DNA of 64,000 nt from Nitrogeniibacter aestuarii (GCF_017309585.1 NZ_CP071321.1:1364001-1428000); one strand, 5' to 3'. Positions 8,584-17,924 are shown, counted from the stretch's first letter. Notes: generated by a model from the letters alone, not told the origin. Program-made: numbers and translations.

Positions 8584-9603
8584 TCAATTCCCAAGCCGGT
8601 CGGCAACCGCTTCGGCGGCCAGGCGATGTGCGGTGGCGTTCCAGTGCTTGTCGTAAGGACCCACGGCCAGGGAGAGGGGGGACGAGGTCTCCCAGCGAGC
8701 GAAGATCGGCGCAAGCGGCACCACGTGCATGCCGGCTGCGCGGGCCTTGTCGGCGAGCATGTCCATATGCACTTGATTCCACGCCTGAATGTTGCCGCTG
8801 AAGTGAGAAACGTTGATCACGATCACCGGCGGGCGAGATATGCTCGGCATCGATGCAATGAATCGGTCGATCAGTTGGCTCGCCTTGGTCGCATCGACCG
8901 GATCGGCACTGGTTTTGTCCGACGCCGGCTTCGCCTTTCTGGCCTGGTGGGAAACGAGCTCCTTGAGCCACTTGCCCGGTTGGATTCTCAATTGAGAGAA
9001 GAGGTATTGCGCCAGCGCCGAGTGACGCATGACACGTTTGAGCAGCCCGGGCTGTGGCGGCGTGACCTGACGAAGTTCCAGCGTATCGGTGTCAACACAA
9101 TCACGCGCATGGTTGCCCGAGCCACAGAGCATCTGGCGGACATCGCCGGTTTCGACCACGATGACGAACTGCTGAACGCCCCACTGCTCATGAGCGAAGC
9201 GCGCCCGGTGTGCGTAGTCGAGCAGGCTCGTGCCGGGCACCCCCATTGAATACACCGGCCCGTCGTTTACGAGAGCTTCAAGCTGCGGCCCGATACGGAG
9301 TTCTTCTGCCAGCATGTTGGCTTCGACGTAGCTGTCACCAATGACTGCGATCGCGGCCGGGTTGGGCGCGAAGTCGTGTGCGTCGACAAAACCGAAGTTG
9401 TTGGTCTCGTGATGGCGAGCGTTCTTCAGATCCCAGCCCGTGGCAACAGTGAAGCGATGATTGGGCGGATACGTCTCGATGGCGGGGTCGATGTAGTAAC
9501 CCGCCATGGTCGCCGAAGGGACGGGCAGGAGTTGCATGATGCACTCCAGCCCGACCAGTGTGGCAAGGAAGCCGGTGACGAAGAGCGCTGGTTTTCGTAG
9601 CAC
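8584..9603 (-). CDS. SGNH-hydrolase-like protein partnered with an MBOAT acyltransferase
   Basis: A 339-residue protein with an N-terminal signal anchor (residues 5-25) and a periplasmic SGNH domain. Block I is GDSYVE with Ser91. A C-terminal DKHWNATAH block near 318-326 supplies the catalytic Asp-x-x-His type residues. The start is a GTG whose ribosome-binding region overlaps the stop of the upstream MBOAT gene (8-base gap), so the two are co-translated. The layout resembles AlgI with AlgJ/AlgX or PatA/PatB-type pairs, in which the MBOAT moves acyl groups across the membrane and the SGNH protein transfers them to a glycan. No polysaccharide synthesis genes are nearby, so the target is unknown. 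Confidence 0.75.
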   Translation of the reverse strand: MLRKPALFVTGFLATLVGLECIMQLLPVPSATMAGYYIDPAIETYPPNHRFTVATGWDLKNARHHETNNFGFVDAHDFAPNPAAIAVIGDSYVEANMLAEELRIGPQLEALVNDGPVYSMGVPGTSLLDYAHRARFAHEQWGVQQFVIVVETGDVRQMLCGSGNHARDCVDTDTLELRQVTPPQPGLLKRVMRHSALAQYLFSQLRIQPGKWLKELVSHQARKAKPASDKTSADPVDATKASQLIDRFIASMPSISRPPVIVINVSHFSGNIQAWNQVHMDMLADKARAAGMHVVPLAPIFARWETSSPLSLAVGPYDKHWNATAHRLAAEAVADRLGN

Positions 9604-9611
9604 AAGGCGCC

Positions 9612-11084
9612 TCAGAAATTGAAGTAGATGAAGGCGCTCATGGCGTCGCGTGTCTCATTGAGCAGGACCAGCAGGCAGGCCAGGATGAAAGCGCTGCCCG
9701 CGAGAATCGATCGGGCGTTGCCGTGTTGTCGGGTGACGTTGAGCGCCAGCTCGCCCAGGCGGTTGCTGTTGGGCCCCACAAATGCGATCAGGGACAGGCT
9801 TGCACACCAGGAAAGGCCCCGGGCAACGTCCAGCCCGCTGTTCCACAAAATGCCGTGATCGCCACCGTGTGTCGGCGCATACATCGCGCGAAGCATGGCG
9901 AACGCGGCGGCGAAGCTTTCTGCCCGGAAGAACACCCAGGCGATCACGACACTCAGGAACGTCAATCCCCACCCCAGGAGTCGGTAGGCCGGCAGGCTGG
10001 AGAGTCGGGGCGCCCTGCGCTGGACGATGGCACTGAAGGCGTGATTGATGGCCAGATAGAGTCCGTGCAGCCCACCCCACACCACGAAGGTCCAGGCCGC
10101 GCCATGCCACAGGCCGCCCAGCAGCATGGTGATGAACAGATTCACATAGCGCCTTGACGGTCCTTTGCGGTTGCCGCCCAGCGGAATGTACAGGTAGTCA
10201 CGCAGGAAGTTCGACAGGCTGATGTGCCAGCGGCGCCAGAATTCAGAGATGGACCGGGCCTTGTAGGGCGAGTCGAAATTGAACGGCAGGCGGATATTGA
10301 GCATCCATGACAGTCCGATCGCCATGTCGGAATAGCCGGAGAAATCGAAATAGAGCTGGAAGGTGTAGGCCAGTGCCGCCATCCACGCCTCGAGCGTGTC
10401 GGGCGTGGCGCCTTGCTGGACGGCATTGAACACCTCGTCGGCATAGGGCGCGATACCGTCGGCAAGCACGACTTTCTTGAACAGGCCGATCATGAAGATG
10501 ATCAAGCCCCCGACGAAGTTGCCGCTGTTGAAGCGGTGAGTCGAGGTGTCCCTGAACTGCGGCATCATCTGGGCATGATGAAGCACCGGGCCGGCGACCA
10601 GGTGGGGAAAATAGGTGACGAACAGCCCGTAGTGGGAGAAAGCATATTCGCGCGTGCCCTTCTGGTAGGCGTCGGCGAGGAACGCGATCTGCGTGAAGGT
10701 GAAGAACGAGATGCCGATGGGCAGTTCGATGTGAACCGGCGGCCAGTCTGCGCCCAGCAGCGCGGCCATGCTGGCGACCAGGAAGCCCGCGTACTTGTAG
10801 TAGGCCAGCAGCGCCAGGTTGACGGTGACCCCGGTGATCAGCCAGGTTTTACCCCCGGCGGTGCCAGCGCCGTGCGTGGCGATTCTGAGGCCGACCCAGT
10901 AGTTCCAGACGATGGAGCCGAGCAGCAGAACCACGTACTCGGGCATCCAGTAGCCGTAAAAGAACACCGACGCGGCGAATAACCAGGCTGCACCCCAGCG
11001 ACGACACTTGGCCGGCAGCAGAAAGTAGACGCCGACGACGACCGGAAGGTAGAGAAACGCAAAGGCTGCGCTGGTAAAAAGCAT
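9612..11084 (-). CDS. MBOAT-family O-acyltransferase (AlgI-like)
   Basis: A 490-residue polytopic membrane protein with about ten or more hydrophobic segments. It shows the AlgI-type signatures YFDFSGYSDMAIG, an SEFWRRWHISLS block, RDYLYIPLGGNRKG, and the catalytic His in GGLWHGAAWTFVVWGGLHG. Family members transfer acetyl groups from cytosolic donors to exported glycans or cell-wall polymers. Directly followed by the SGNH-like gene. Inferred role: O-acetylation of a surface or secreted polymer. Confidence 0.9.
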   Translation of the reverse strand: MLFTSAAFAFLYLPVVVGVYFLLPAKCRRWGAAWLFAASVFFYGYWMPEYVVLLLGSIVWNYWVGLRIATHGAGTAGGKTWLITGVTVNLALLAYYKYAGFLVASMAALLGADWPPVHIELPIGISFFTFTQIAFLADAYQKGTREYAFSHYGLFVTYFPHLVAGPVLHHAQMMPQFRDTSTHRFNSGNFVGGLIIFMIGLFKKVVLADGIAPYADEVFNAVQQGATPDTLEAWMAALAYTFQLYFDFSGYSDMAIGLSWMLNIRLPFNFDSPYKARSISEFWRRWHISLSNFLRDYLYIPLGGNRKGPSRRYVNLFITMLLGGLWHGAAWTFVVWGGLHGLYLAINHAFSAIVQRRAPRLSSLPAYRLLGWGLTFLSVVIAWVFFRAESFAAAFAMLRAMYAPTHGGDHGILWNSGLDVARGLSWCASLSLIAFVGPNSNRLGELALNVTRQHGNARSILAGSAFILACLLVLLNETRDAMSAFIYFNF

Positions 11085-11167
11085 CGGACGTCAGCGTGAA
11101 AAGATGAAGCCGGGAATATCCCAAGTGCAAGGGGCTTCGTCAATGAAGCGAATCACGCCCCCAAGTG

Positions 11168-12457
11168 TTATTCGTGCGCCTCAGCGGCGGCAATTTTCTT
11201 TTTCATTCGCCTCAGCCCCAGCGCAACCATCAGCGCGATCACCGGAATCGAGATGGCCGTGATGACGTCGGGGGTCAATGGCTTGATGAGAGGTTTTGCG
11301 CCCTTGGAGAGGTAATTGACCAGTTGGGACGCGTAATAGGTGATGGCGACGACGGACAGGCCTTCGACTGTTTCCTGCAGGCGTAGCTGGAGCTTGGCGC
11401 GCTTGTTCATCTGGGTCAGCACGCCCTGGTTCTGCTGCTGCAGCTCGATATCCACCCGGGTTCGCAGCAGCTGGCTGTTACGGGCAATGCGGGCGGAGAG
11501 GTCTTCCTGTCGGCGCGCGATGGCGGCGCAGGTGTTGAGCGCAGGGGCCAGGCGTCGTTCGATGAAATCGGCAATGTTCGGAAAGCCGGGCACGCGCACT
11601 TCGCGCAGCTCGGCGGTGCGTTGCTTGACCAGGCCGTGGTAGGCCGCGGCCGCGCCGAAGCGGAAGGTGGTCCGCGCCACCGATTGTTCCACCGTGGCGG
11701 ACAGGCGCGTCAGGCGGGTGAGGATGTCGCGTTCGTCCTCGTGGGTCTCGGCCCGGCCCATGGCGTCCATGAGATCGGCCAGTTCATTCTCGGCCTCGGT
11801 CAGCAGCGGGCTGATGGCCTTGGCGACCGGAAAGGCCAGCAAGGCCATGGAACGGTAGGTTTCGATTTCGAGCAGGCGTTGCACATTCCGACCAGCCTGG
11901 CGGCGTTCCAGGTTCTCGTCGATGACGGTTATGCGTGAAAAACCGTCGTGGATCTTGAAGTCGGAGAACATCCAGCCGGCGTTGCCGGCGAAACGCGAGA
12001 CCACACACATCTGCGACGGGTCCTTGAGCTCGGCGACCCGGGCCTCGGGCGGGTGGGTCTTTGCATCGAGGACGTGCAGGTGCGTGGCGACCAGCACCTG
12101 CCCCGGAATCGCCTTGCGCCACGCCGCAGGTACTGTCAGCAGCGCCGTGGTGTCCTCGGATTCGGCGGGGGCCACATCCCGGTAGAAGGTGTAGCTGGAG
12201 AACTCGTTGTGGCGCTCCCACTTGAGACGGAAATCGCCAGCGTCGATGATCACGTGCCCCTTGCCGGTGGGGGGCAGTGCAATGCCCAGCTGCTGCGCCA
12301 GTTGCTCCAGATGGTGATGTTCCGCATCACTGCTGCCATTGACGTGCACGAACGCCAGATAGCTGATACGTGTGGGGCCGTAGAGCGGTACGGAAGGGCG
12401 CGCGTGGACTTCGTCGTTGAGCGCCTGACGGAGCGGATGTTCTTCGAACAGCGACAT
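11168..12457 (-). CDS. DUF3422 family membrane protein
   Basis: A 429-residue protein recognised by its start (HPLRQALNDEVHARP) and by the RISYLAFVH and GWMFSDFKIHDGFSRI segments, all hallmarks of DUF3422. It is mainly soluble and helical. Two C-terminal hydrophobic segments (about 365-385 and 395-415) end in a basic tail, so it is likely anchored in the inner membrane by its C-terminus. Function is not established. The gene is not tightly linked to its neighbours. Confidence 0.88.
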   Translation of the reverse strand: MSLFEEHPLRQALNDEVHARPSVPLYGPTRISYLAFVHVNGSSDAEHHHLEQLAQQLGIALPPTGKGHVIIDAGDFRLKWERHNEFSSYTFYRDVAPAESEDTTALLTVPAAWRKAIPGQVLVATHLHVLDAKTHPPEARVAELKDPSQMCVVSRFAGNAGWMFSDFKIHDGFSRITVIDENLERRQAGRNVQRLLEIETYRSMALLAFPVAKAISPLLTEAENELADLMDAMGRAETHEDERDILTRLTRLSATVEQSVARTTFRFGAAAAYHGLVKQRTAELREVRVPGFPNIADFIERRLAPALNTCAAIARRQEDLSARIARNSQLLRTRVDIELQQQNQGVLTQMNKRAKLQLRLQETVEGLSVVAITYYASQLVNYLSKGAKPLIKPLTPDVITAISIPVIALMVALGLRRMKKKIAAAEAHE

Positions 12458-12531
12458 GGCAAAGGTCAGTCGGGGCGGGGCACCTAATGTAACAGGCTGT
12501 CGAGGCGTCGAACAGACGGTGACGACCGGGG

Positions 12532-12942
12532 TTACAGCGGTGCGGGCGGGTGCCGCTGCAGGAACCGGGCCTTGCCTTCGGCGAGGAAATGCTCGAAATC
12601 CCAGTCGCCTGCTGCCAGACGCTCGCGCTGGTCGGGATGAAAGACGTAAACCCAGGCGCTTTCGATGCGACCGTCGCTCAACCTGACCTGAACGCGTTCG
12701 CGCAGATACTCGTCACCTTCGAAATGATCAAGCCGAGCCAGACCGTCATGAGGGACATCCAGATACAGCATGCCCGGCACGGATTTGCCTTCGGCCGGCT
12801 GGATGCCCGGGTAGTCGGTGCCGATGACCGGATGACGCGTATAGCCGGCCAGTTGAGCGGGCAGGGGGCTGAGCGTCAGGCCGGTGACCGCGGTGAAGAT
12901 GTCCTCGCACATCAGCGAGCCGTAGGTGAAGCAGTGCGTCAT
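12532..12942 (-). CDS. Gamma-glutamylcyclotransferase (AIG2-like) family protein
   Basis: A 136-residue protein of the GGCT/AIG2 fold, recognised from the N-terminal FTYGSLM motif, the GYxRHPVxGxDYPG segment and the LDHFEGDEYLRERVQV block that carries the catalytic glutamate. Related enzymes cyclise gamma-glutamyl amino compounds or release lysine from gamma-glutamyl-amine adducts; the substrate here is unknown. The ATG at 12942 is preferred over upstream in-frame ATGs because GGAG sits 7 bases ahead. The fba terminator lies immediately upstream, so expression must come by read-through or from a local promoter. Confidence 0.8.
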   Translation of the reverse strand: MTHCFTYGSLMCEDIFTAVTGLTLSPLPAQLAGYTRHPVIGTDYPGIQPAEGKSVPGMLYLDVPHDGLARLDHFEGDEYLRERVQVRLSDGRIESAWVYVFHPDQRERLAAGDWDFEHFLAEGKARFLQRHPPAPL

Positions 12943-12955
12943 GAGGCACTCCATG

Positions 12956-12982
12956 AAAAACGGCATCCCGAGAGATGCCGTT
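12956..12982 (-). terminator. Intrinsic terminator of fba
   Basis: On the minus strand a 9-bp perfect stem (AACGGCATC paired with GATGCCGTT) with a 6-nt loop runs into a T5 tract. It lies just past the fba stop. The T-run ends about 14 bases before the start of the GGCT gene. Confidence 0.8.
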
Positions 12983-13005
12983 GTGATGTCTCATCAGGCG
13001 CTGTG

Positions 13006-14070
13006 TCAGCGCACGACCTGTTTGAGTTCGCCGGCCTTGTAACGGGCGGCGATCTTCTCGAGCGACACCGGCTTGATCTTGCTGGCCATGCCGGCGCAAC
13101 CAAAGGCTTCGTAGCGGTCGATACACACCCGCTTGGCCGCTTCACGGGCCGGCTTGTTGAATTCGCGCGGGTCGAACTTGGAGGGGTTCTCGGCGAAGAA
13201 CTTGCGCACGGCGCCGGTCATGGCCAGGCGGATATCCGTGTCGATGTTGATCTTGCGCACGCCGTACTTGATGCCCTGGACGATTTCCTCGACCGGCACG
13301 CCGTAGGTTTCCTTCATGTCGCCACCGTATTGGCGGATGATTTCGAGCAGATCCTGGGGCACGCTGGAGGAGCCGTGCATCACCAGGTGGGTGTTGGGGA
13401 TGCGCTCGTGAATGGCCTTGATGCGCTCGATGGCGAGGATGTCGCCCGTGGGCTTGCGGGTGAACTTGTAGGCGCCGTGGCTGGTGCCGATGGCGATGGC
13501 CAGGGCGTCGCAGTCGGTCTGCTTGACGAAGTCGGCGGCCTGATCCGGGTCGGTGAGCAGGGCGCTGTGATCGAGTACGCCTTCGGCACCGATACCGTCT
13601 TCTTCGCCAGCCATGCCGGTTTCGAGCGAGCCCAGGCAGCCCAGTTCGGCTTCGACCGTCACGCCAATGCTGTGGGCCATCTCGACAACCTTGCGGCTCA
13701 CATCGACGTTGTATTCGTAGGAGGATGGTGTCTTGCCGTCTTCCATGAGCGAGCCGTCCATCATCACCGAGGAGAAGCCGGAGCGCATGGCGGCCATGCA
13801 CACCGCAGGCGACTGGCCGTGGTCCTGGTGCATTACCACCGGAATATTGGGGTAGGACTCGACCGCTGCATCGATCAGATGACGCAGGAAGGCTTCGCCG
13901 GCGTATTTGCGCGCACCGGCAGAGGCCTGCATGATCACCGGGCTGTCGGTTTCGGCGGCCGCTTCCATGATGGCCTGAACCTGCTCCAGGTTATTCACGT
14001 TGAAGGCGGGCAGGCCATAGCTGTTTTCGGCAGCATGGTCGAGCAGCTGGCGCATGGATACGAGCGGCAT
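13006..14070 (-). CDS. fba: Class II fructose-bisphosphate aldolase
   Basis: Zinc-dependent aldolase of glycolysis, gluconeogenesis and the Calvin cycle; it condenses glyceraldehyde-3-phosphate and DHAP (and, in CbbA-type enzymes, erythrose-4-phosphate with DHAP). The 354-residue length and the start MPLVSMRQLLDHAAENSYG fit the CbbA/Fba group. Visible are the MHQDHGQSP zinc-binding block, the VEAELG block, and HGSSSVP, which binds phosphate. The ATG at 14070 is chosen because GGAGAG lies just upstream and homology starts there. It lies in the carbon block with pyk, pgk, gap, tkt and prk. Confidence 0.96.
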   Translation of the reverse strand: MPLVSMRQLLDHAAENSYGLPAFNVNNLEQVQAIMEAAAETDSPVIMQASAGARKYAGEAFLRHLIDAAVESYPNIPVVMHQDHGQSPAVCMAAMRSGFSSVMMDGSLMEDGKTPSSYEYNVDVSRKVVEMAHSIGVTVEAELGCLGSLETGMAGEEDGIGAEGVLDHSALLTDPDQAADFVKQTDCDALAIAIGTSHGAYKFTRKPTGDILAIERIKAIHERIPNTHLVMHGSSSVPQDLLEIIRQYGGDMKETYGVPVEEIVQGIKYGVRKINIDTDIRLAMTGAVRKFFAENPSKFDPREFNKPAREAAKRVCIDRYEAFGCAGMASKIKPVSLEKIAARYKAGELKQVVR

Positions 14071-14180
14071 GACAGTCTCTCCAGATGATCTGTTGGGTTG
14101 TTCGTTGGGGTTGCGGTCGCAGTGCCGCAATGCAATCTTGGGATTTTAACGCGCTTGCATGAAAGTTGTGGTGCGACGCA

Positions 14181-14924
14181 TCACAATGGAGGGCAACCAT
14201 TTGTTGCCAGCGCCTGCGCAGCCCGCACCTCGGCGCGCAAGGCGTCGTCGCTGTCCTCACCCCCCCACTGGTCGAAGTGGATGAGATCCTCCAGGGGCAG
14301 TCGCTGTCGCCAGCCGGCTTTCTCCAGTTCGGGCTGGTCGAGAAAGTGGCTCACATGGCCGATGCACAGATAGGCGACCGGCATGATGCGCTCGGGCAGC
14401 TTGAGGATGTCGCGAATGGCGGCCTTGTGAAAGATGCTCACCCAGCCCACCCCCAATCCCTCGGCGCGGGCGGCCAGCCACAGGTTCTGCACGGCACACA
14501 CGGTGCTGTAGAGGTCCATGGCTTTTTGATGGGTGCGGCCGAGAACGACCGGCCCGGCACGATCACGATCGCAGGTGATGCACAGATTGACCGGCGCCTC
14601 GAGAATGCCTTCGAGCCGCAGCGTTTTGTAGGCCTCGCGCTGAGCGCCTTCGAACATATCGGCAGCTTCGTGATTTGCCGTCAGGAAAGCGTCATGCACC
14701 TGCTGCTTGATGGCGTCGCGTCTGACCAGCACAAAGCTCCAGGGCTGCATGAAGCCCACCGAGGGCGCAAAATGCGCTGCGGTGAGAATGCGGGCGAGCA
14801 GGGCGTCGTCCACCGGGTCGGGGACGAACTGGCTGCGCACGTCGCGACGCGACAGCATGTTGCGATAGATGATGGCGCGTTCGGTCGCATCGAGTGCGGG
14901 CGCGCGAGGGCTGGACGCTTGCAT
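14181..14924 (-). CDS. bluB: 5,6-dimethylbenzimidazole synthase
   Basis: BluB cleaves reduced FMN with oxygen to make 5,6-dimethylbenzimidazole, the lower ligand of vitamin B12. The 247-residue flavin-reductase-fold protein shows the RRDVRSQF and HFAPSVGFMQPW blocks typical of BluB, as distinct from general nitroreductases. A ribosome-binding site (AAGGGGAA) precedes the ATG at 14924. A cobalamin riboswitch lies just upstream on the same strand. No other B12 gene is adjacent, so this is a solitary, B12-repressible step. Confidence 0.93.
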   Translation of the reverse strand: MQASSPRAPALDATERAIIYRNMLSRRDVRSQFVPDPVDDALLARILTAAHFAPSVGFMQPWSFVLVRRDAIKQQVHDAFLTANHEAADMFEGAQREAYKTLRLEGILEAPVNLCITCDRDRAGPVVLGRTHQKAMDLYSTVCAVQNLWLAARAEGLGVGWVSIFHKAAIRDILKLPERIMPVAYLCIGHVSHFLDQPELEKAGWRQRLPLEDLIHFDQWGGEDSDDALRAEVRAAQALATNGCPPL

Positions 14925-14948
14925 GATTCCCCTTGATCAAGCGTGTGG

Positions 14949-14972
14949 GAAACAGCCGGGCCTTGCTGTTTC
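14949..14972 (-). promoter_or_regulatory. Expression-platform hairpin of the bluB riboswitch
   Basis: GAAACAGC and its exact complement (8-bp stem, 8-nt loop) lie between the riboswitch aptamer and the bluB ribosome-binding site. No T-run follows, so control of translation rather than termination is more likely. A second short palindrome, CTTGATCAAG, overlaps the ribosome-binding site. Confidence 0.5.
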
Positions 14973-14974
14973 AG

Positions 14975-15145
14975 GTGCCTTCCGGCCGGTCTTCTGACTC
15001 GGGTTCATCCACCGGCGACGCCTTCCCTTGCGGTGGCATCGTGGTCGCCGGCGTCCCCCTCACAGCGTTGGGCACGTTGCGGAATCGGGCTCAGCCCTGC
15101 ACCGCATTCCCGATTCTCCCGCCATGGCGGGCACCGGAAGGTCGA
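14975..15145 (-). promoter_or_regulatory. Cobalamin riboswitch upstream of bluB
   Basis: Read on the minus strand this has the conserved B12-aptamer blocks: GGTGC/GGGAAT-type elements near the 5' side, the central AACGTGCC and GGGGGACGCC core, and the 3' GGGAAGGC plus CCGAGTCAGAAGACC block. The closing helix P1 pairs CCTTCCGG (14978-14985 on the plus strand) with its complement at 15134-15141. Binding of adenosylcobalamin would reduce bluB expression. Confidence 0.92.
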
Positions 15146-15198
15146 TTAACGATTCGGGGCGCAGTCTAGCAAAACTGCAGCCCTCGGGTGGTATGCGT

Positions 15199-16644
15199 TC
15201 AGTCAGCGACGCCCGGTGCCGGGTGGTCGCCCACGCGCACGATCTTGAGCGTGTTGGTGCCGCCGCTCGAGCCGATGGGTTCGCCAATGGTCAGCACGAT
15301 CAGGTCGCCATACTCCACCGCCCCCTGGTCGAGCAGGATCTGCTCGGCCTCCCAGAGCAGCACGTCGCGATCCTGATGGGTCTGCGACATGAGCAGCGGA
15401 TAGACCTCCCGGTACAGCGTCATCTGGTTGCGGGCCGCTTTCTCCGGGGTGAGCGCGTAGATGGGCACGCCGGAATTGAGCCGGCTCATCCACAGCGCGG
15501 TGGAGCCGGTCTGGGTGAGCGATGCAATGGCCTTGACCTTGAGGTGGTACGCCGTCCAGATGGCCGCCATGGCAATTGACTGGTCGATGCGCGTGAAGGT
15601 GCGGGCGAGGAAGTCGCGCTCAAGCGTCACTTCGTTGGATTTCTCAGCCTCGAGGCACACCCGCGACATGGCCTCGATGGTCTCGACCGGGTAGTTGCCG
15701 GCGGCGGTTTCGGCGGAGAGCATGACCGCGTCGGTGCCGTCGAGCACGGCGTTGGCGACGTCGGAGACTTCGGCGCGCGTGGGCACCGGGCTGGTGATCA
15801 TCGATTCCATCATCTGGGTGGCGGTGATGGTCAGCTTGTTCCGGTCGCGTGCGGCGCGCAGCATTTTTTTCTGCAAGGCGGGCACGGCCGCATCGCCGAC
15901 TTCGACGGCCAGATCGCCACGCGCCACCATGATGCCGTCAGAGGCGTCAAGAATCTCGTCGAGGTTGGCGCAGGCTTCGACGCGCTCGATCTTCGCGATC
16001 AGCAGGGCTTTCCCGCCGGCGGCACGCAGTAGCTGACGTGCCATGTACATGTCCGCCGCACTCTTGGGGAACGAGACAGCGACAAAGTCCACACCGATCT
16101 TGGCCGCGGTGCGGATGTCGTCCATGTCCTTGGCCGTGAGTGCCGGCGCCGACAGACCACCGCCCTGGCGGTTGATCCCCTTGTTGTTGGACAGCAGACC
16201 GCCCACCTTGACCCGGCAATGGATGGCCGAGCCCAGCACCTTTTCGACACGCAGCTTGATGCGCCCGTCGTCGAGCAGCAGGATGTCACCGGGGCCCACA
16301 TCGTTCGGCAGGTCGGGGTAGTCCAGACCGACGGTCTGGTTGTTGCCTTCCTTGCAACTGGCGTCGAGGACGAAATCTGCGCCTTCCTTGAGGGTGATCT
16401 TGCCCTCGGCAAATTTGCCGACGCGGATCTTGGGCCCTTGCAGGTCGGCCAGAATGCCGACCGGGCGACCGGCGCGTGCGCTGGCCTCGCGAATGGCTTC
16501 GGCGCGTGCGATGTGGTCTTCGGCCGTGCCGTGGGAAAAATTCATGCGGACCACATCGACGCCGGCATGAACCATCCGTTCAAGGACGGGCAGTTCAGAC
16601 GAACTCGGGCCGAGGGTGGCAACGATCTTGGTGTGGCGAGCCAT
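15199..16644 (-). CDS. pyk: Pyruvate kinase
   Basis: Converts phosphoenolpyruvate and ADP to pyruvate and ATP. The 481-residue protein shows the N-terminal TKIVATLGPSS, MNFSHG, the metal/phosphate block KIERVEACANLDEIL, and ITATQMMESMITSPVPTRAEVSDVANAVLDGTDAVMLS in two consecutive blocks. The C-terminal effector domain is present. A strong ribosome-binding site (GAGGAG) precedes the ATG. A TAGAAT -10-like box lies on the minus strand at 16687-16692. Part of the carbon block with pgk and fba. Confidence 0.97.
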   Translation of the reverse strand: MARHTKIVATLGPSSSELPVLERMVHAGVDVVRMNFSHGTAEDHIARAEAIREASARAGRPVGILADLQGPKIRVGKFAEGKITLKEGADFVLDASCKEGNNQTVGLDYPDLPNDVGPGDILLLDDGRIKLRVEKVLGSAIHCRVKVGGLLSNNKGINRQGGGLSAPALTAKDMDDIRTAAKIGVDFVAVSFPKSAADMYMARQLLRAAGGKALLIAKIERVEACANLDEILDASDGIMVARGDLAVEVGDAAVPALQKKMLRAARDRNKLTITATQMMESMITSPVPTRAEVSDVANAVLDGTDAVMLSAETAAGNYPVETIEAMSRVCLEAEKSNEVTLERDFLARTFTRIDQSIAMAAIWTAYHLKVKAIASLTQTGSTALWMSRLNSGVPIYALTPEKAARNQMTLYREVYPLLMSQTHQDRDVLLWEAEQILLDQGAVEYGDLIVLTIGEPIGSSGGTNTLKIVRVGDHPAPGVAD

Positions 16645-16727
16645 CAGGACTCCTCTCGATTTATTGTGATTTCTCTGGCTGCTCGCATTCTAGCGCGATG
16701 ATGTGTCAGTGATGCGCACGCCGAGCG

Positions 16728-17924
16728 TCATTGCGACTGAGCGTCCTTGGGTATTGCGGAATTCGTCACCTGCGTGCGCCACAGGTTGCTGCCACTGCGC
16801 TTGGCTTCATACATGGCTCGATCTGCTGCGGCAATCAGGGCGTTGATGTCGTAACTGTCGGGCGTGTAATGTGCGACGCCGATGCTCACGCCCAGCGACT
16901 TTCCATTCACCGACATGGGGCCGACGCTGCGCACCGCGTCAACAATGCGCTCGCACACGCTGTCGATGGTCGATGCGCCCTGAAGGCCGGGGCACAGCAG
17001 AACGAACTCGTCGCCTCCGAGCCGTGCTGTCACATCCGATTGGCGGGCGATGCTCTGAAGGCGATCACCGAAGTTCTTCAGTACATGATCGCCGATCGGG
17101 TGGCCGAGGGTGTCATTGATGGGTTTGAAGCCGTCGAGGTCGAGCAGGAACAGGGCGCCGCACTCCGATTCGCGCTGAGCGCGGCTGAGGACCCGTTCCG
17201 CGGCTTCGAAAAACCCCTTGCGGTTGGTCAGGCCAGTGAGCGCGTCGTGGCGAGCGAGTTGCTGCCAATGCTCTTTTTCGTTCTCCATCTCTTTGTGGCG
17301 GCGGGTCAGGCCGATGACGATGGCGATGAAATTACCCAGTGCGAGCAGGAACGCGAGCGTCTGGATGACGCGAAGCTGCTCGGTCCGTTGGACGGAATCG
17401 TGCTCCAGGCGGGAGGTCAGCCGGTTCATCAGCTGGAGGATTTCAACGTTGGTGCTGACCATGTAGGTGGCGGCTGGTGCCCACACAGCGTCCGTCTTCG
17501 CGTGATCCACCAATTGCACGGTGAGCGGCTTGAGCAGGCGGCGGGCTTCGGCGATGTACTCGCTGGCGGCGCCGTCGACGGCATGCAATTGCACCGTCTT
17601 GCCGTCGCCGCCAAGTGTCTGGCCACCGTGAGCGAAGGCTTCAAGTGTCTGATTGAACAGGGAGTAAGCCGAAATGAACTCTTCGGCGGCGAGGTCGGCA
17701 TGCTCGGGGGCGCTGGAGTTTGCGGCCAGCAAGAGTGATTTGGTCATGCGCTGGGAGAGCATGCGCTGGCGCCCGGCCATGTTGATGGCCACAGCATCCT
17801 CAGCCACCTGATGGGCGATCCACAGGTTGGTGACGAGGACGGAAAGGTCCAGTGCCACGAACAGGAGGATTGCCGCAAGCAGGCGTCGCGGGGAAGCGAT
17901 CAGAGCACTGACGGGGATGGGCAT
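16728..17924 (-). CDS. Membrane diguanylate cyclase with PilJ-like sensor
   Basis: A 398-residue inner-membrane protein. Two transmembrane segments (about 15-35 and 185-205) flank a periplasmic domain whose start INMAGRQRMLSQRM is the signature of the PilJ/NarX-type methyl-accepting sensor. The cytosolic GGDEF domain has GGDEF at 303-307 and an intact RxxD inhibitory site (R294-D297) five residues before it, so an active, product-inhibited cyclase is expected. It lies between pyk and pgk on the same strand but is unrelated to glycolysis, and the pgk terminator separates it from that operon. Confidence 0.9.
   Translation of the reverse strand: MPIPVSALIASPRRLLAAILLFVALDLSVLVTNLWIAHQVAEDAVAINMAGRQRMLSQRMTKSLLLAANSSAPEHADLAAEEFISAYSLFNQTLEAFAHGGQTLGGDGKTVQLHAVDGAASEYIAEARRLLKPLTVQLVDHAKTDAVWAPAATYMVSTNVEILQLMNRLTSRLEHDSVQRTEQLRVIQTLAFLLALGNFIAIVIGLTRRHKEMENEKEHWQQLARHDALTGLTNRKGFFEAAERVLSRAQRESECGALFLLDLDGFKPINDTLGHPIGDHVLKNFGDRLQSIARQSDVTARLGGDEFVLLCPGLQGASTIDSVCERIVDAVRSVGPMSVNGKSLGVSIGVAHYTPDSYDINALIAAADRAMYEAKRSGSNLWRTQVTNSAIPKDAQSQ

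Noticed and set aside
14166..14186. Near-perfect inverted repeat TTGTGGTGCG / CGCATCACAA at the bluB stop
   Set aside because: One mismatch, almost no loop, and it overlaps the bluB stop; it may be chance, and it is too far upstream of fba to be judged an operator.
14933..15169. Short plus-strand ORFs over the bluB leader
   Set aside because: The sequence is explained by the cobalamin riboswitch on the minus strand.
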